Shown piece by piece: positions 19,017-28,137 of a DNA stretch of 64,000 bases. Each line of letters begins with the position of its first letter. Within the stretch, counting starts at the first letter, position 1. The notes below the pieces were generated by a model. It saw nothing but the letters and a program-made list of their open reading frames with translations. It was not told the DNA's origin and did not search any database. Made by a program: the position numbers and the translations under genes. This stretch comes from Bacteroidota bacterium (GTDB lineage Bacteria; Bacteroidota; Ignavibacteria; Ignavibacteriales; Ignavibacteriaceae), in the NCBI GenBank assembly GCA_021815365.1, contig JAKAGZ010000006.1, forward strand, positions 22,919 through 86,918, in the 5' to 3' direction.

Positions 19017-20234
19017 TTGCCTGAATTAAATTGTTTAATATTGGATTCTAATAGAGTTATCACTTTGTCAAAAGGAGATGAAAAATTTAATCTGCTGCTT
19101 GAAGCATCAGATGATTTAATATTCATTCTTGATAATAAAGGATGTTTCAGACAGGTTAACAGCAACGGGGCGGCATTGCTTGATTATAGTCCGAAAGATT
19201 TATTTGGCAGACATTTTTGGGAATTTGTTGATCCTAAAAGCGATGCAGTAATTGCTCAATCCTTCCATGAAATTTTGAACTCCGGCGAACTGACTACTTT
19301 TGAAGTAACGATGACATCAAAATTCGGGCGTGAAGTAATTTTTCAGATGACAGCGAAAGCTCTTAAAGAAAAAAATAAAATAACCGGTTTGCTTGCTGTG
19401 GGAAAGGACATTACAAAAATCCGCTATGAAGCTGAACGTGCTAAAGACCTTTCTGTAAAACTTGTCGAGGCTAAAAGGTTAATTTCGATAGAACGGAACA
19501 GAGCAAATCAAAGAAGCACTATCCTGGAAGAACTTGCCCGGCTTAAGAATGAATTTGTTTCTAACATTTCTCACGAGATGAGAACTCCGCTGGCTTCAAT
19601 TATTGGTTTTTCCGAAACTCTCGTCTCTGACCCTGAAATGCCAAGGGATATGCAGCTCGAATTCAACAACATAATTTTAAAGGAGAGTAAAAGATTAGCA
19701 AACTTAATAAATAATGTTCTTGACCTTAATAAAATTGAAGGCGGGGAAATCCAGTTGAACAGAAGCAATTTTAATATAGTTAAAATTCTTAATGAGGTCA
19801 TTGAGAGAAATAAACCTCTTATAAAGGAAAAAGGATTAACCCTGGTTTGCGATATTCCGGTTGAGGAAATTTTTATAAACGGAGACGAAGAAAAATTAAG
19901 CCAGGTTTTTGAAGGGTTAATTAGTAACGCAATAAAATTTACCGATACTGGCGGAAGAATAGCCATCAGCGCGCAAAGTTTATATAAAGAATTTGAAATA
20001 ATTATCAGTGATACCGGCGTGGGGATACCGGAGAAAGATCTGCCAAATATCTTTCAGAAATTTTACAGGGTCAGCAGACCCGGGACAGAAATACCAGGCA
20101 CTGGTCTGGGCTTGGTTTTTGTAAAACAAATTGTAGATTTACACAAAGGATTAATTACAGTTAACAGTGATATAAATATGGGCACATCCTTTGTAATTAA
20201 ATTACCAAAAGGTATTAAACTAGTAACGAAGTGA
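19017..20234 (+). CDS. PAS-domain sensor histidine kinase
   Basis: A 405-residue soluble kinase. A PAS domain (about 25-140) is followed by a helical linker, a HisKA domain with H186 in SNISHEMRTPLASIIGFSETL, and an ATPase domain with N-box SNAIKF, DTGVGIPE and GTGLGLVFVKQ. It lacks membrane helices, so it senses a cytoplasmic signal or acts with a partner. The start is TTG at 19017, directly after the MITE-like element. The next gene, a sigma54 response regulator 59 nt downstream, is its obvious phosphotransfer partner. Confidence 0.93.
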   Translation: MPELNCLILDSNRVITLSKGDEKFNLLLEASDDLIFILDNKGCFRQVNSNGAALLDYSPKDLFGRHFWEFVDPKSDAVIAQSFHEILNSGELTTFEVTMTSKFGREVIFQMTAKALKEKNKITGLLAVGKDITKIRYEAERAKDLSVKLVEAKRLISIERNRANQRSTILEELARLKNEFVSNISHEMRTPLASIIGFSETLVSDPEMPRDMQLEFNNIILKESKRLANLINNVLDLNKIEGGEIQLNRSNFNIVKILNEVIERNKPLIKEKGLTLVCDIPVEEIFINGDEEKLSQVFEGLISNAIKFTDTGGRIAISAQSLYKEFEIIISDTGVGIPEKDLPNIFQKFYRVSRPGTEIPGTGLGLVFVKQIVDLHKGLITVNSDINMGTSFVIKLPKGIKLVTK

Positions 20235-20293
20235 TGTCCGAATGTCGTTGACTCCTTCGGAGAATTTCTAAAAATAAATTATATGGATTAATA

Positions 20294-21676
20294 GTGAATA
20301 AGTTAGTTTTTATAGTTGATGACGAGCAGGCTATTTCCAAACTTTTGTCATACTGGGCAAAGGATAAATGGAAATATGACGTGGAAGTATTTTCCAACGG
20401 CGAAGATGCACTGAAGAAGCTTCACCTTCGCCCGGATATTGTTCTGCTTGATATTATGCTGCCAGGGCTCGACGGAATAGAAACCTTAAAACGCATCAAA
20501 CAATTTGATGAGAACCTGCCTGTTATTATGCTTTCTGCACAAGGCAGTATAGAGGTTGCAGTTGAATCGCTCAGATTCGGTGCTTTCGATTATTTCCCAA
20601 AACCGATTGACATGCAAAAACTTGAGCCTGCCTTGAAAAATGCGATCAGGGCTTATGACCTTGTGAAAGAGCTTGAAAACTTAAAAGAGAATGTCAAAAA
20701 AGAATACAGCTTTGAGAATATAATTTCTTCTGACGGCAAAATGCAGGATGTTTTCAAACTTGTTTCGAAAGTATTGAATAATGATATAACTGTACTTATT
20801 CACGGTGAAAGCGGAACCGGGAAAGAGCTTGTGGCAAGAGCGATCCATTATAATGGTAAAAGAAAAGATAAACCCTTTATTGTTGTTAACTGTGCATCAA
20901 TCCCGCGTGAGCTTCTCGAAAGTGAATTGTTCGGTCACGAAAAGGGATCATTTACAGGTGCGCACCAGCGAAAGCTGGGTAAGTTTGAATTAGCAAACGA
21001 AGGAACGATTTTTCTTGATGAAGTCGGTGAGCTTGAAATGCTTCTGCAGGCAAAACTCCTTAGGGTTATCCAGCAAAAAGAATTTGAAAGAGTCGGCGGA
21101 ACTGAATTAATAAAAACAGATGTAAGAATTATTTCAGCAACGAACAGGGAACTGAAGAATGCGGTTGAAAACAAAGAATTCCGGGAAGATCTTTACTACA
21201 GGTTGAACTCCTTCCCGATCACTATCCCTCCTTTGCGGCATAGGAAGGGGGACATTCTTGTTTTAGCTGAACATTTTCTGAAGGAATTTAACCAGAAGTT
21301 AGGGAAGAATATCAAAGGCTTTACTAAACGAGCATTGAAACTGATTTATGAATATAACTGGCCCGGCAATATCCGCGAGATGGAAAACACAATTGAACGC
21401 TGCCTGATCATTGCTGAAAAAGATACTATAGATGTAGATGATCTTCCTGCACATATCAGGAGCGCAGACCCCTCATATTCGATGGAGTATTCAGGCTCGT
21501 TGTTCGGAGATGAAACGATAATACCTTTTGAAAAATTAAAAGAAGAGTCAATAAGGCATGCATTAAAAGTAACGAATGGGAATATTGTTGAAGCTGCAAA
21601 AAAATTGCAGCTCGGCAGGGCAACAATTTACAGACTGATGGAGAAATATAATATTGAAAACCGTTCATCAGAGTAA
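20294..21676 (+). CDS. sigma54-dependent response regulator
   Basis: A 460-residue NtrC-type activator with a GTG start. The receiver (1-120) has phosphoacceptor D53. The AAA+ domain has Walker A GESGTGKE (171-178) and the sigma54 contact loop GSFTGA (218-223). The Fis-type helix-turn-helix near the C-terminus reads NIVEAAKKLQLGRATIYRLM. It follows the PAS kinase and precedes the STAS gene by 24 nt. Its targets are unknown; no -24/-12 promoter was recognised in the window. Confidence 0.95.
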   Translation: MNKLVFIVDDEQAISKLLSYWAKDKWKYDVEVFSNGEDALKKLHLRPDIVLLDIMLPGLDGIETLKRIKQFDENLPVIMLSAQGSIEVAVESLRFGAFDYFPKPIDMQKLEPALKNAIRAYDLVKELENLKENVKKEYSFENIISSDGKMQDVFKLVSKVLNNDITVLIHGESGTGKELVARAIHYNGKRKDKPFIVVNCASIPRELLESELFGHEKGSFTGAHQRKLGKFELANEGTIFLDEVGELEMLLQAKLLRVIQQKEFERVGGTELIKTDVRIISATNRELKNAVENKEFREDLYYRLNSFPITIPPLRHRKGDILVLAEHFLKEFNQKLGKNIKGFTKRALKLIYEYNWPGNIREMENTIERCLIIAEKDTIDVDDLPAHIRSADPSYSMEYSGSLFGDETIIPFEKLKEESIRHALKVTNGNIVEAAKKLQLGRATIYRLMEKYNIENRSSE

Positions 21677-21700
21677 GTCATAACTTAGCCAGGATATTAA

Positions 21701-22039
21701 ATGGATTTTACGAAAGAAAAATACGCTGATGTTTTAGTAGAAGTAGTAAATCTCACAAGGGCTACACTTAAAGAAGCCGAAGAGTTTAAGCTTACTCTTT
21801 CACAGGATATTGAAGAAGGTGCAAAAAAAATAGTTGTTGATATTTCTCAGTGTGAGTTTATTGATTCAACTTTTCTTGGAGCCCTTGTTGTCTCACTTAA
21901 AAAAATTACTGGTCTCGGCGGCGACCTGAGATTAGTAGGGTTTCAGCCTGCTGTTCATTCTATGTTCGAACTTACAAGAATGTACCGCGTCTTCGAATCA
22001 TATAAAACAAAAGAAGAGGCAATACAAAGTTTCAGTTGA
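21701..22039 (+). CDS. STAS-domain anti-sigma-factor antagonist
   Basis: A 112-residue single STAS domain of the RsbV/SpoIIAA type. The conserved segment VVDISQCEFIDSTFLGAL carries S56, the likely phosphorylation site. In partner switching, the dephosphorylated form binds an RsbW-type kinase and frees a sigma factor or other target; no RsbW-like gene is seen in the window. The phosphatase expected to act on S56 is encoded next. Confidence 0.92.
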   Translation: MDFTKEKYADVLVEVVNLTRATLKEAEEFKLTLSQDIEEGAKKIVVDISQCEFIDSTFLGALVVSLKKITGLGGDLRLVGFQPAVHSMFELTRMYRVFESYKTKEEAIQSFS

Positions 22040-22133
22040 GGATTTTTCCGTAAACCCCAGCATAAAATTTAATTCGTAAGTTTCATTCTAACTAATGCCA
22101 TTAGCTATCAGGTAAAAAACAGATCATAAGTAA

Positions 22134-23702
22134 ATGCAGGAAGAGCAAAAATCAATTCTTATAATAGATGACGATGTAACAGTCCGCAAACTTATCGAAC
22201 ATCACTTAAAAAAGAACGGCTATAATACCCTCGTTGCAGATGGTTCAGAAAGCGGGTTTAAGCATTTAAATGAAAGTAAAGTAGACCTCGTTCTGTGTGA
22301 TGTAACTATGCAGGGGATGGACGGATTTACTTTCTGTAAACAGGTGAGAGTAAATGAAAAGTTCAAAACCTTGCCTTTTGTATTTGTAACAGCAAAAACC
22401 TCTCTTGAAGATAAATCATCGGCTCTTGAAGCGGGGGGCGATGATATAATTACAAAACCTTTCGACATTAATGAACTTATACTTAAAGTCCGCGCCCTGA
22501 TTCGTAAAGCTGACATTTACAAAGCATACGGCGGTGCTGCGAAAAAAAATGTTGAAGAAGCATTTCAGCAGGATAAAACAAAAATTCTTCTTGTTGATGA
22601 TGATAATACTATGTCAAGATTATTCCAGTATAATTTGAACAAGGAAGGTTTTGAATGCTTAACTGCTTCCAGCGCAGAAGAAGGTCTTGAAAAAGCGAAG
22701 TCTTTTCAACCGGATATAATTATTTCTGATATAATGATGCCTAAAACAGATGGGTTCGAGTTCAGAAAAATGATCCTTAAGAATGACGAACTAAAAGGAA
22801 TACCGTTTGTTTTTCTTACTGCAAAAGGAGATGAGAGCGATATACTTGACGGCTATGGATTGGGAATTACGGATTATGTGATAAAAACAGCAGGACCCCG
22901 CATAGTAGTTGCAAAAGTTAGTGCAATAATCCAAAGCCTTGGCAAAGAAAGACAAAAAGCTGTAAGCGAATTGCACCAGGCGGCAGACTCAATGAGAGTG
23001 AAAGTTGTTCCTGAAGAAAGCCCGAAGTTTGAAGGATTTGAAATCAAACAATGGCATCAGCCTTTCCAGGGAATTCCCGGAGGTGATTTTATTGACTACT
23101 TCAATTTAGATGATGAACATCTTGCAATAATACTTGGTGATGTTATGGGCAAAAAATGGGGAGCGTGGTATTTTGCTTTTGCCTATGCAGGTTATGTCAG
23201 AAGCGCAATCCGGGTGGTTCTTCAAACCGAAAAAGATTTAAGCCCGAAAACAATTTTACAACAGGTGAATAAATCAGTTTACCAGGATGCAAAAATTTCT
23301 GAGGTTTTTGCAACGCTTTCCATTCTGGTTCTGAATAAGAAAAGCAAGGTTGTTGAATATACCGGCGCCGGCGACCTGCCTGTTCTTTACAAGGAATCTT
23401 CGGGTGGAGAAATTAAAAAGATGCAATCAAAAGGCTTGTTGCTTGGATTTGCTGCTGATGGAAACTACGAAAATATCTCGGTGCAAATGGAAAAAAATGA
23501 TTGCCTCTTTCTGACCACAGACGGGATTATGGAAACGAGAAATGCTGCCGGTGAACAGTTCGGTGCAAAAAAATTAAATGAAGTTTTGAAAAGTATTTCA
23601 CCGGAAGATGATCCATTTGTTAAATTGAAAAAAGAATTTATAGATTTTACAGGAAGTAAATTTGAAGATGATATTAGCCTGATAACAATAAAGTCTGTTT
23701 AA
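22134..23702 (+). CDS. double-receiver PP2C (SpoIIE/RsbU-type) phosphatase
   Basis: A 522-residue protein with two receiver domains in tandem (phosphoacceptors D56 and D199) followed by a SpoIIE-type PP2C phosphatase domain (about 300-520). Metal-binding acidic motifs are in PGGDFIDYF, IILGDVMGKK, TTDGIMETRN and FEDDISLI. The second receiver has KT instead of the usual KP after its conserved lysine. It would dephosphorylate the neighbouring STAS protein when phosphorylated or allosterically switched. The convergent RF1 gene begins one base after its stop. Confidence 0.93.
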   Translation: MQEEQKSILIIDDDVTVRKLIEHHLKKNGYNTLVADGSESGFKHLNESKVDLVLCDVTMQGMDGFTFCKQVRVNEKFKTLPFVFVTAKTSLEDKSSALEAGGDDIITKPFDINELILKVRALIRKADIYKAYGGAAKKNVEEAFQQDKTKILLVDDDNTMSRLFQYNLNKEGFECLTASSAEEGLEKAKSFQPDIIISDIMMPKTDGFEFRKMILKNDELKGIPFVFLTAKGDESDILDGYGLGITDYVIKTAGPRIVVAKVSAIIQSLGKERQKAVSELHQAADSMRVKVVPEESPKFEGFEIKQWHQPFQGIPGGDFIDYFNLDDEHLAIILGDVMGKKWGAWYFAFAYAGYVRSAIRVVLQTEKDLSPKTILQQVNKSVYQDAKISEVFATLSILVLNKKSKVVEYTGAGDLPVLYKESSGGEIKKMQSKGLLLGFAADGNYENISVQMEKNDCLFLTTDGIMETRNAAGEQFGAKKLNEVLKSISPEDDPFVKLKKEFIDFTGSKFEDDISLITIKSV

Positions 23703-24782
23703 TCAAACCTCATTGCTTGCCTGAAGCTTTTCTGTTCTGTCTGCTAATTTCAATTGTTCAATAAGTTCGTCGAGTTCGCCTTCAATAATATTGGAAAGAT
23801 TATAAAGTGTCAGACCAATCCTGTGATCGGTGACGCGGTTCTGCGGGAAATTATACGTTCTGATCTTATCGCTTCTGTCACCGCTGCCAACCATTGATTT
23901 TCGTTGTGCTGAAAGTTCTGCGTTCTGCTCTTTTAATTTCATATCATAAAGACGTGCGCGTAAAACTTTCATTGCTTTCTGCCTGTTCTTTAGCTGTGAT
24001 CTTTCGTCCTGGCACTGGACGACAATTCCCGTAGGCAGGTGAGTGATTCTTACGGCGGTCTCAACTTTGTTAACATTTTGCCCGCCGGCACCGCCTGAAC
24101 GAAAAATATCTGTCCTTAAGTCATTCGGATTAATATCTATCTGAACATCTTCCGCTTCCGGCAAAACAGCAACAGATGCAGCAGAAGTATGCACCCTTCC
24201 GCTCGCTTCAGTTTCAGGTACTCTCTGGACTCTGTGTACGCCGCTTTCAAATTTTAAGCTGCCATAAATATGTTCACCGTTAATCGAGAAGACAGCTTCT
24301 TTAACTCCGCCTCTCCCTGTATCGCTGATGTCCATTAGCTCAACCTTCCAGCCTTTTTTTTCTGCGTAGCGTGTATACATTCTGAAAAGATCTCCTGCGA
24401 AGAGAGCAGCCTCCTCGCCACCCGTACCGGCGCGGATTTCCATTATGATATTTTTATTATCATTCGGATCTTTTGGCAGCAGCAGGAATTTTATTTTCTC
24501 TTCCAGACTTTCTTTTTGTTCTGCAAGCTCATCAAGTTCATATTTTGCCAGTGAAACCAGGTCTTTGTCTGATGACGAATTTATTATTTCCCTGTTACCA
24601 TCAATATTTTTTAAAATTGCTGAATAGTCTTCGTATGCCTGCACTATTTCAACAAGCTCGCTTCTTTCCCTGCTCAGGCTCACGATTTTTTCTCTGTCAT
24701 TCATGAACGAAGGATCGGAAAGCTGCTGATTTATTATCTCAAACCGGTCTTTAACTTTTTTTAGTCTTTCGATTAAGTCCAT
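23703..24782 (-). CDS. prfA: peptide chain release factor 1
   Basis: A 359-residue class I release factor that terminates translation at UAA and UAG. The codon-reading tripeptide is P-E-T at 189-191 ([14 protein letters not shown]), the PxT form of RF1 rather than the SPF of RF2. The catalytic GGQ is at 233-235 in [12 protein letters not shown]. Length and domain order are standard. Adjacent genes give no functional clue; the gene converges with the PP2C gene. Confidence 0.97.
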   Translation of the reverse strand: MDLIERLKKVKDRFEIINQQLSDPSFMNDREKIVSLSRERSELVEIVQAYEDYSAILKNIDGNREIINSSSDKDLVSLAKYELDELAEQKESLEEKIKFLLLPKDPNDNKNIIMEIRAGTGGEEAALFAGDLFRMYTRYAEKKGWKVELMDISDTGRGGVKEAVFSINGEHIYGSLKFESGVHRVQRVPETEASGRVHTSAASVAVLPEAEDVQIDINPNDLRTDIFRSGGAGGQNVNKVETAVRITHLPTGIVVQCQDERSQLKNRQKAMKVLRARLYDMKLKEQNAELSAQRKSMVGSGDRSDKIRTYNFPQNRVTDHRIGLTLYNLSNIIEGELDELIEQLKLADRTEKLQASNEV

Positions 24783-24842
24783 TTCTTTTTTTTATATGGG
24801 CATCAAATATAGTAAAGGGAGGGGTTAAAATCTAAATATGGT

Positions 24843-25292
24843 CTAATGTGAATAAATGGTTTTCAGCGAGTAGTTTTCGGTTGGTCCTTTAACCGACCAG
24901 CTTAATACAGTGTTTTCATCATTCATACTTAACTCTGCGGAATAAAGATCGTTATTGCAATTATGCGGCTCAATACTTTCCCAGGTATTTTTTTTAACCT
25001 TTGAGAGTTCAACTAAAAAGAGTGGTTTGTTTTCTCCAAACCGCAGATGTTCGAGTTTTATTTTGCCGGGGCTAATGAATGTCCACCTGTAAATGTTCCT
25101 GGCATTGATCAGCAAACTGTCTTCGTTCTCCCAGCGAATATGTTCATAGAAAATAATTTCTTTCTCAGATGGTCTTTCGGTTTTCACCTTACCTGAAAAT
25201 CTGTGCGTTATTATTCCCATTGAATCGTAACTTTCAGTATATAGCTTTTTTATGCTGATCAGTTTCTCTATTATTTCTTTTCGCGAAAGCAT
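24843..25292 (-). CDS. DUF6314-like protein
   Basis: A 149-residue protein without signal peptide or membrane helix. The pattern of an N-terminal FSGKV, IRWENEDSLL, a central YRWTF...KIKLEHLR stretch, HNCNNDLYSAEL and terminal WSVKGPTENYSLKTIYSH fits DUF6314, a lipocalin-like beta-barrel family of unknown function. It lies 60 bp upstream of prfA on the same strand and may share its transcript. Assignment rests on recalled motifs. Confidence 0.6.
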   Translation of the reverse strand: MLSRKEIIEKLISIKKLYTESYDSMGIITHRFSGKVKTERPSEKEIIFYEHIRWENEDSLLINARNIYRWTFISPGKIKLEHLRFGENKPLFLVELSKVKKNTWESIEPHNCNNDLYSAELSMNDENTVLSWSVKGPTENYSLKTIYSH

Positions 25293-25372
25293 AAAACAAA
25301 TTTATAGGGCTAATGGTTATGGTTCAACAATCCTATATTTTATATATTAACAATGACAATACTTTCAACTAA

Positions 25373-25639
25373 ATGAAAAAACCTCTATCAGATACTAGCC
25401 CGGCAGCAGAGAAAGCTCTTATTGCTCTGATACGAAGCAAGAGCGTAGCGGAAAGATTATCACAAGTATTTTCAATGAGTTCACTCGCACTGCGTCTTTC
25501 AAAGAGGGCGATAGCCCGCAGAAATCCTGGTCTGACAAAAAAAGAAATTGACCTGCTGTTTGTAAAGTATCATTACGGCGAGGATATGTATAAAAAAGTG
25601 AAACAGTATCTATCGAAATACCCAGATGAAAAGAAATGA
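25373..25639 (+). CDS. small partner protein of nucleotidyltransferase
   Basis: An 88-residue basic, helical protein of unknown function (MKKPLSDTSPAAEKALIALI at the start, ending VKQYLSKYPDEKK). It overlaps the following nucleotidyltransferase gene by 14 nt, an arrangement typical of toxin-antitoxin-like or AbiE-like pairs. It shares no obvious sequence with the 77-residue partner at 33130. No helix-turn-helix is clear. Its role as antitoxin or adaptor is inferred only from gene order. Confidence 0.65.
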   Translation: MKKPLSDTSPAAEKALIALIRSKSVAERLSQVFSMSSLALRLSKRAIARRNPGLTKKEIDLLFVKYHYGEDMYKKVKQYLSKYPDEKK

Positions 25640-26216
25640 AATAAACGATGCTCTCGAACCGTTGATCAACGCCTTTGACGAATTGGGTATTTTGTATTAC
25701 GTCGGTGGTTCGGTTGCAAGTTCTGCTTATGGAACTGCCCGTACGACTCTTGACGTAGATGTTGTTTTGAATATATTGCCCTCTCACATTAAGCCTCTTG
25801 TGGATAAACTTAAAGACAAATACTATATAGATACAGAAATGATTGCTGATGCCATAAAATCACGATCATCTTTTAACCTGATTCATACACAAACGATGAT
25901 AAAGATTGACTGTTTTATCTTAAAAGATCAGCCTTATTCAAAAGCTTCTTTCGAAAGAAAAAGAAAAGATAAATTGGAAGAATTGCCCGATGCGATCAGT
26001 GTCTATTTATGTTCACCCGAAGATATAATTCTGAATAAACTGGAATGGTTTAAAATGGGAGGTGAGGTTTCGGAAAGACAGTGGTCAGATATACTTGGGG
26101 TAATAAAAATACAATCCGAAACCCTTGACAGAGAATACTTAAAAACCTGGGCAAAGGAGCTGAACGTTTTTAGTCTGCTTGAAAAAGCATTTATCGAATG
26201 CGGTGTAGAACTGTAA
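25626..26216 (+). CDS. nucleotidyltransferase-fold protein
   Basis: A 196-residue protein of the polymerase-beta-like nucleotidyltransferase fold. The active-site segment reads YYVGGSVASSAYGTARTTLDVDVV, with GG/S and the D-V-D metal-binding pair, and a third acidic residue is in MIKIDCF. The C-terminal helices contain SPEDIILNKLEWF, common in AbiEii/MNT-like proteins. It would transfer a nucleotide to a small molecule, RNA or protein. It overlaps its small upstream partner by 14 nt; a defence or toxin-antitoxin role is plausible but unproven. Confidence 0.8.
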   Translation: MKRNEINDALEPLINAFDELGILYYVGGSVASSAYGTARTTLDVDVVLNILPSHIKPLVDKLKDKYYIDTEMIADAIKSRSSFNLIHTQTMIKIDCFILKDQPYSKASFERKRKDKLEELPDAISVYLCSPEDIILNKLEWFKMGGEVSERQWSDILGVIKIQSETLDREYLKTWAKELNVFSLLEKAFIECGVEL

Positions 26217-26325
26217 ATTTTTTATCCACGTTTCTTCTTTTAACCTTTTCATATTCATATTTACATAATTATTCAAACAAATATTTTATATTTTAACGGA
26301 TAACTTTTAAAGAAATCAGTCTTAA

Positions 26326-27546
26326 ATGAAAAAATTCGATATACCTCAATTCTACAGAAGTTCAATCATATCAAGAATAAAAGAAACAAGAAAGGACAAC
26401 GATCCGCGTAAGAAAGATTTTACCCCAACCCTCCTTGATTTCGGACCAGTGCGTTTTTACGTTGCCCGGCATTTTGGATTTTGTTATGGAGTAGAAAATG
26501 CAATTGAGATCTCATACAAAACTGTAGAGGAAAATCCCGGCAAAAGAATTTTTCTTTTAAGTGAAATGATTCACAATCCCGGCGTGAATGATGACCTTAA
26601 AAGCAGAGGTGTAAAGTTCATAATGGATACTTCTGGTAAACAGCTTATTAATTGGAGTGAATTAAATTCAGATGATATTGTAATTATTCCGGCATTCGGC
26701 ACAACTTTGGAGATTGAAAAAAAACTTTCTGATATTGGGCTTGACGCTTACCGTTATAACACGACCTGCCCTTTCGTAGAAAAAGTCTGGAACCGCTCGG
26801 CGCAGCTTGGGAAAGAGAATTACACAATTATTATTCACGGCAAACATTATCACGAGGAAACCCGCGCAACTTTTTCTCACAGTGTTCAAAATTCACATTC
26901 GGTGATAGTAAGAAATCTTGAAGAGACAAAATTTCTGTCACAAATTATCCTTGGCGAAAGACCTGAAGAAGAATTTTATTCATTCTTTCAGGGGAAATAT
27001 TCCGCCGGGTTTGATGTAAAAAGAGATTTAAGAAAAATCGGGGTTGTGAATCAAACCACAATGCTTGCAACGGAAACGCAGACAATTGCTGATCAATTAA
27101 AAGATACGATGATAAAAAAATATGGTAAAGAAAATCTGCCCGACCACTTTGCCGATACACGCGACACTTTATGTTATGCTACAAACGATAACCAGGAAGC
27201 CACTTATGCTCTTCTGAAAAAGAAGGCAGATTTTGCAATAGTTGTAGGCGGGTATAACAGCTCAAATACAGGTCACATTGTTGAATTGTGCGAAGAAAAA
27301 ATTAAAACATATTTTATTTCTTCAGCAGAAAAAATAATTTCGGAAAGTCAGATAAGCCATTTTGACATTCACAAAAAAGAAGAAGTAATAACAAAAAATT
27401 TTCTTCCTGATAAAAAACCTGTTGATATTTTGCTTACCAGCGGCGCTTCCTGCCCCGATGCAGTTGTAGACCAGGTGTTGCAGAAGGTACTTTCTTTATT
27501 CGATGGTGTAAAGGATTTGGAAGATGTTTTTTCGTTAAGTCTATAA
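26326..27546 (+). CDS. ispH: 4-hydroxy-3-methylbut-2-enyl diphosphate reductase
   Basis: A 406-residue IspH (LytB), the last enzyme of the MEP isoprenoid pathway, making IPP and DMAPP. The three Fe-S cysteines are C53 (GFCYGVENAI), C148 (TTCPFVEKVW) and C283 (DTLCYATNDNQ). The proton-donor glutamate region lies in HYHEETR. It is longer than the roughly 315-residue E. coli enzyme, with about 40 extra N-terminal residues and internal insertions as in cyanobacterial-type proteins. It would feed the prenyl enzymes at 58.2-60.8 kb. Confidence 0.95.
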   Translation: MKKFDIPQFYRSSIISRIKETRKDNDPRKKDFTPTLLDFGPVRFYVARHFGFCYGVENAIEISYKTVEENPGKRIFLLSEMIHNPGVNDDLKSRGVKFIMDTSGKQLINWSELNSDDIVIIPAFGTTLEIEKKLSDIGLDAYRYNTTCPFVEKVWNRSAQLGKENYTIIIHGKHYHEETRATFSHSVQNSHSVIVRNLEETKFLSQIILGERPEEEFYSFFQGKYSAGFDVKRDLRKIGVVNQTTMLATETQTIADQLKDTMIKKYGKENLPDHFADTRDTLCYATNDNQEATYALLKKKADFAIVVGGYNSSNTGHIVELCEEKIKTYFISSAEKIISESQISHFDIHKKEEVITKNFLPDKKPVDILLTSGASCPDAVVDQVLQKVLSLFDGVKDLEDVFSLSL

Positions 27547-27560
27547 CCCCCTTCTTCTTG

Positions 27561-27620
27561 ATCTTGCTCCTGCCTGCCGGCAGGCAGGCTTAATCTTAAA
27601 CTATTCCTGTCGAGCAAGAT
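27561..27620. repeat. inverted repeat between convergent genes, with nested palindrome
   Basis: ATCTTGCTC (27561-27569) and GAGCAAGAT (27612-27620) form a 9-bp stem between ispH and the convergent DsbD-domain gene, possibly a bidirectional terminator without a clear T-tract. Its loop contains the perfect 20-bp palindrome CCTGCCTGCCGGCAGGCAGG at 27569-27588, a member of the dispersed GC-rich family. Confidence 0.55.
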
Positions 27621-27636
27621 GAAGAGTAAAAACGTC

Positions 27637-28137
27637 TTATTTTAGATTGACAGATATGCTGAATGGCTTACTCACAGGAAAAAGACAGGTCTGATCGTTA
27701 CACGGCTGGTATTGCAGCTTTCCCGTAACATTTAATTTTTTATCTCTGAGTTTTTTATCTACCAACAGTACGGCTTTAATTTTTGCCTGAGTTTCATAAA
27801 GAGCAAGCTCAGAATTTGAAAATGGCAGCTTTACCATTTTAGCAGGTGGATAAATTATTTTCTGAATGGCAAAATCTTCTGACTTGTCAAACCTTATTAC
27901 CGTTGGCATCAGTGATTCTTCGGGTAGTTTGTTTGCATTTATGTGCCAGGATTTTTTTATGTTGAGGATAATGTCAATGTTTATTTTCTTCCCTTCCGCA
28001 GTTTTTTTTATTGTATGCGTGAAAGAGAGATCAACTATTGATTGAGGCGAAATACTTTGACTGAAAATATTAACATTTCCAAACAGCAAAACCAGCAGTA
28101 TGATAATAAATTTCGGTAATATCTTTTCCTTTTTCAT
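27637..28137 (-). CDS. secreted DsbD N-terminal (alpha) domain protein
   Basis: A 166-residue protein with a signal peptide (MKKEKILPKFIIILLVLLFG, cleavage near IFSQS). The rest resembles the periplasmic N-terminal domain of thiol:disulfide interchange protein DsbD, with the redox cysteine pair in QPCNDQTCLFP near the C-terminus. The membrane and thioredoxin domains of DsbD are absent here. It may accept electrons from a separate CcdA/DsbD membrane protein. Its ATG overlaps the stop of the upstream gene (TAATG), indicating coupling. Confidence 0.82.
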   Translation of the reverse strand: MKKEKILPKFIIILLVLLFGNVNIFSQSISPQSIVDLSFTHTIKKTAEGKKINIDIILNIKKSWHINANKLPEESLMPTVIRFDKSEDFAIQKIIYPPAKMVKLPFSNSELALYETQAKIKAVLLVDKKLRDKKLNVTGKLQYQPCNDQTCLFPVSKPFSISVNLK

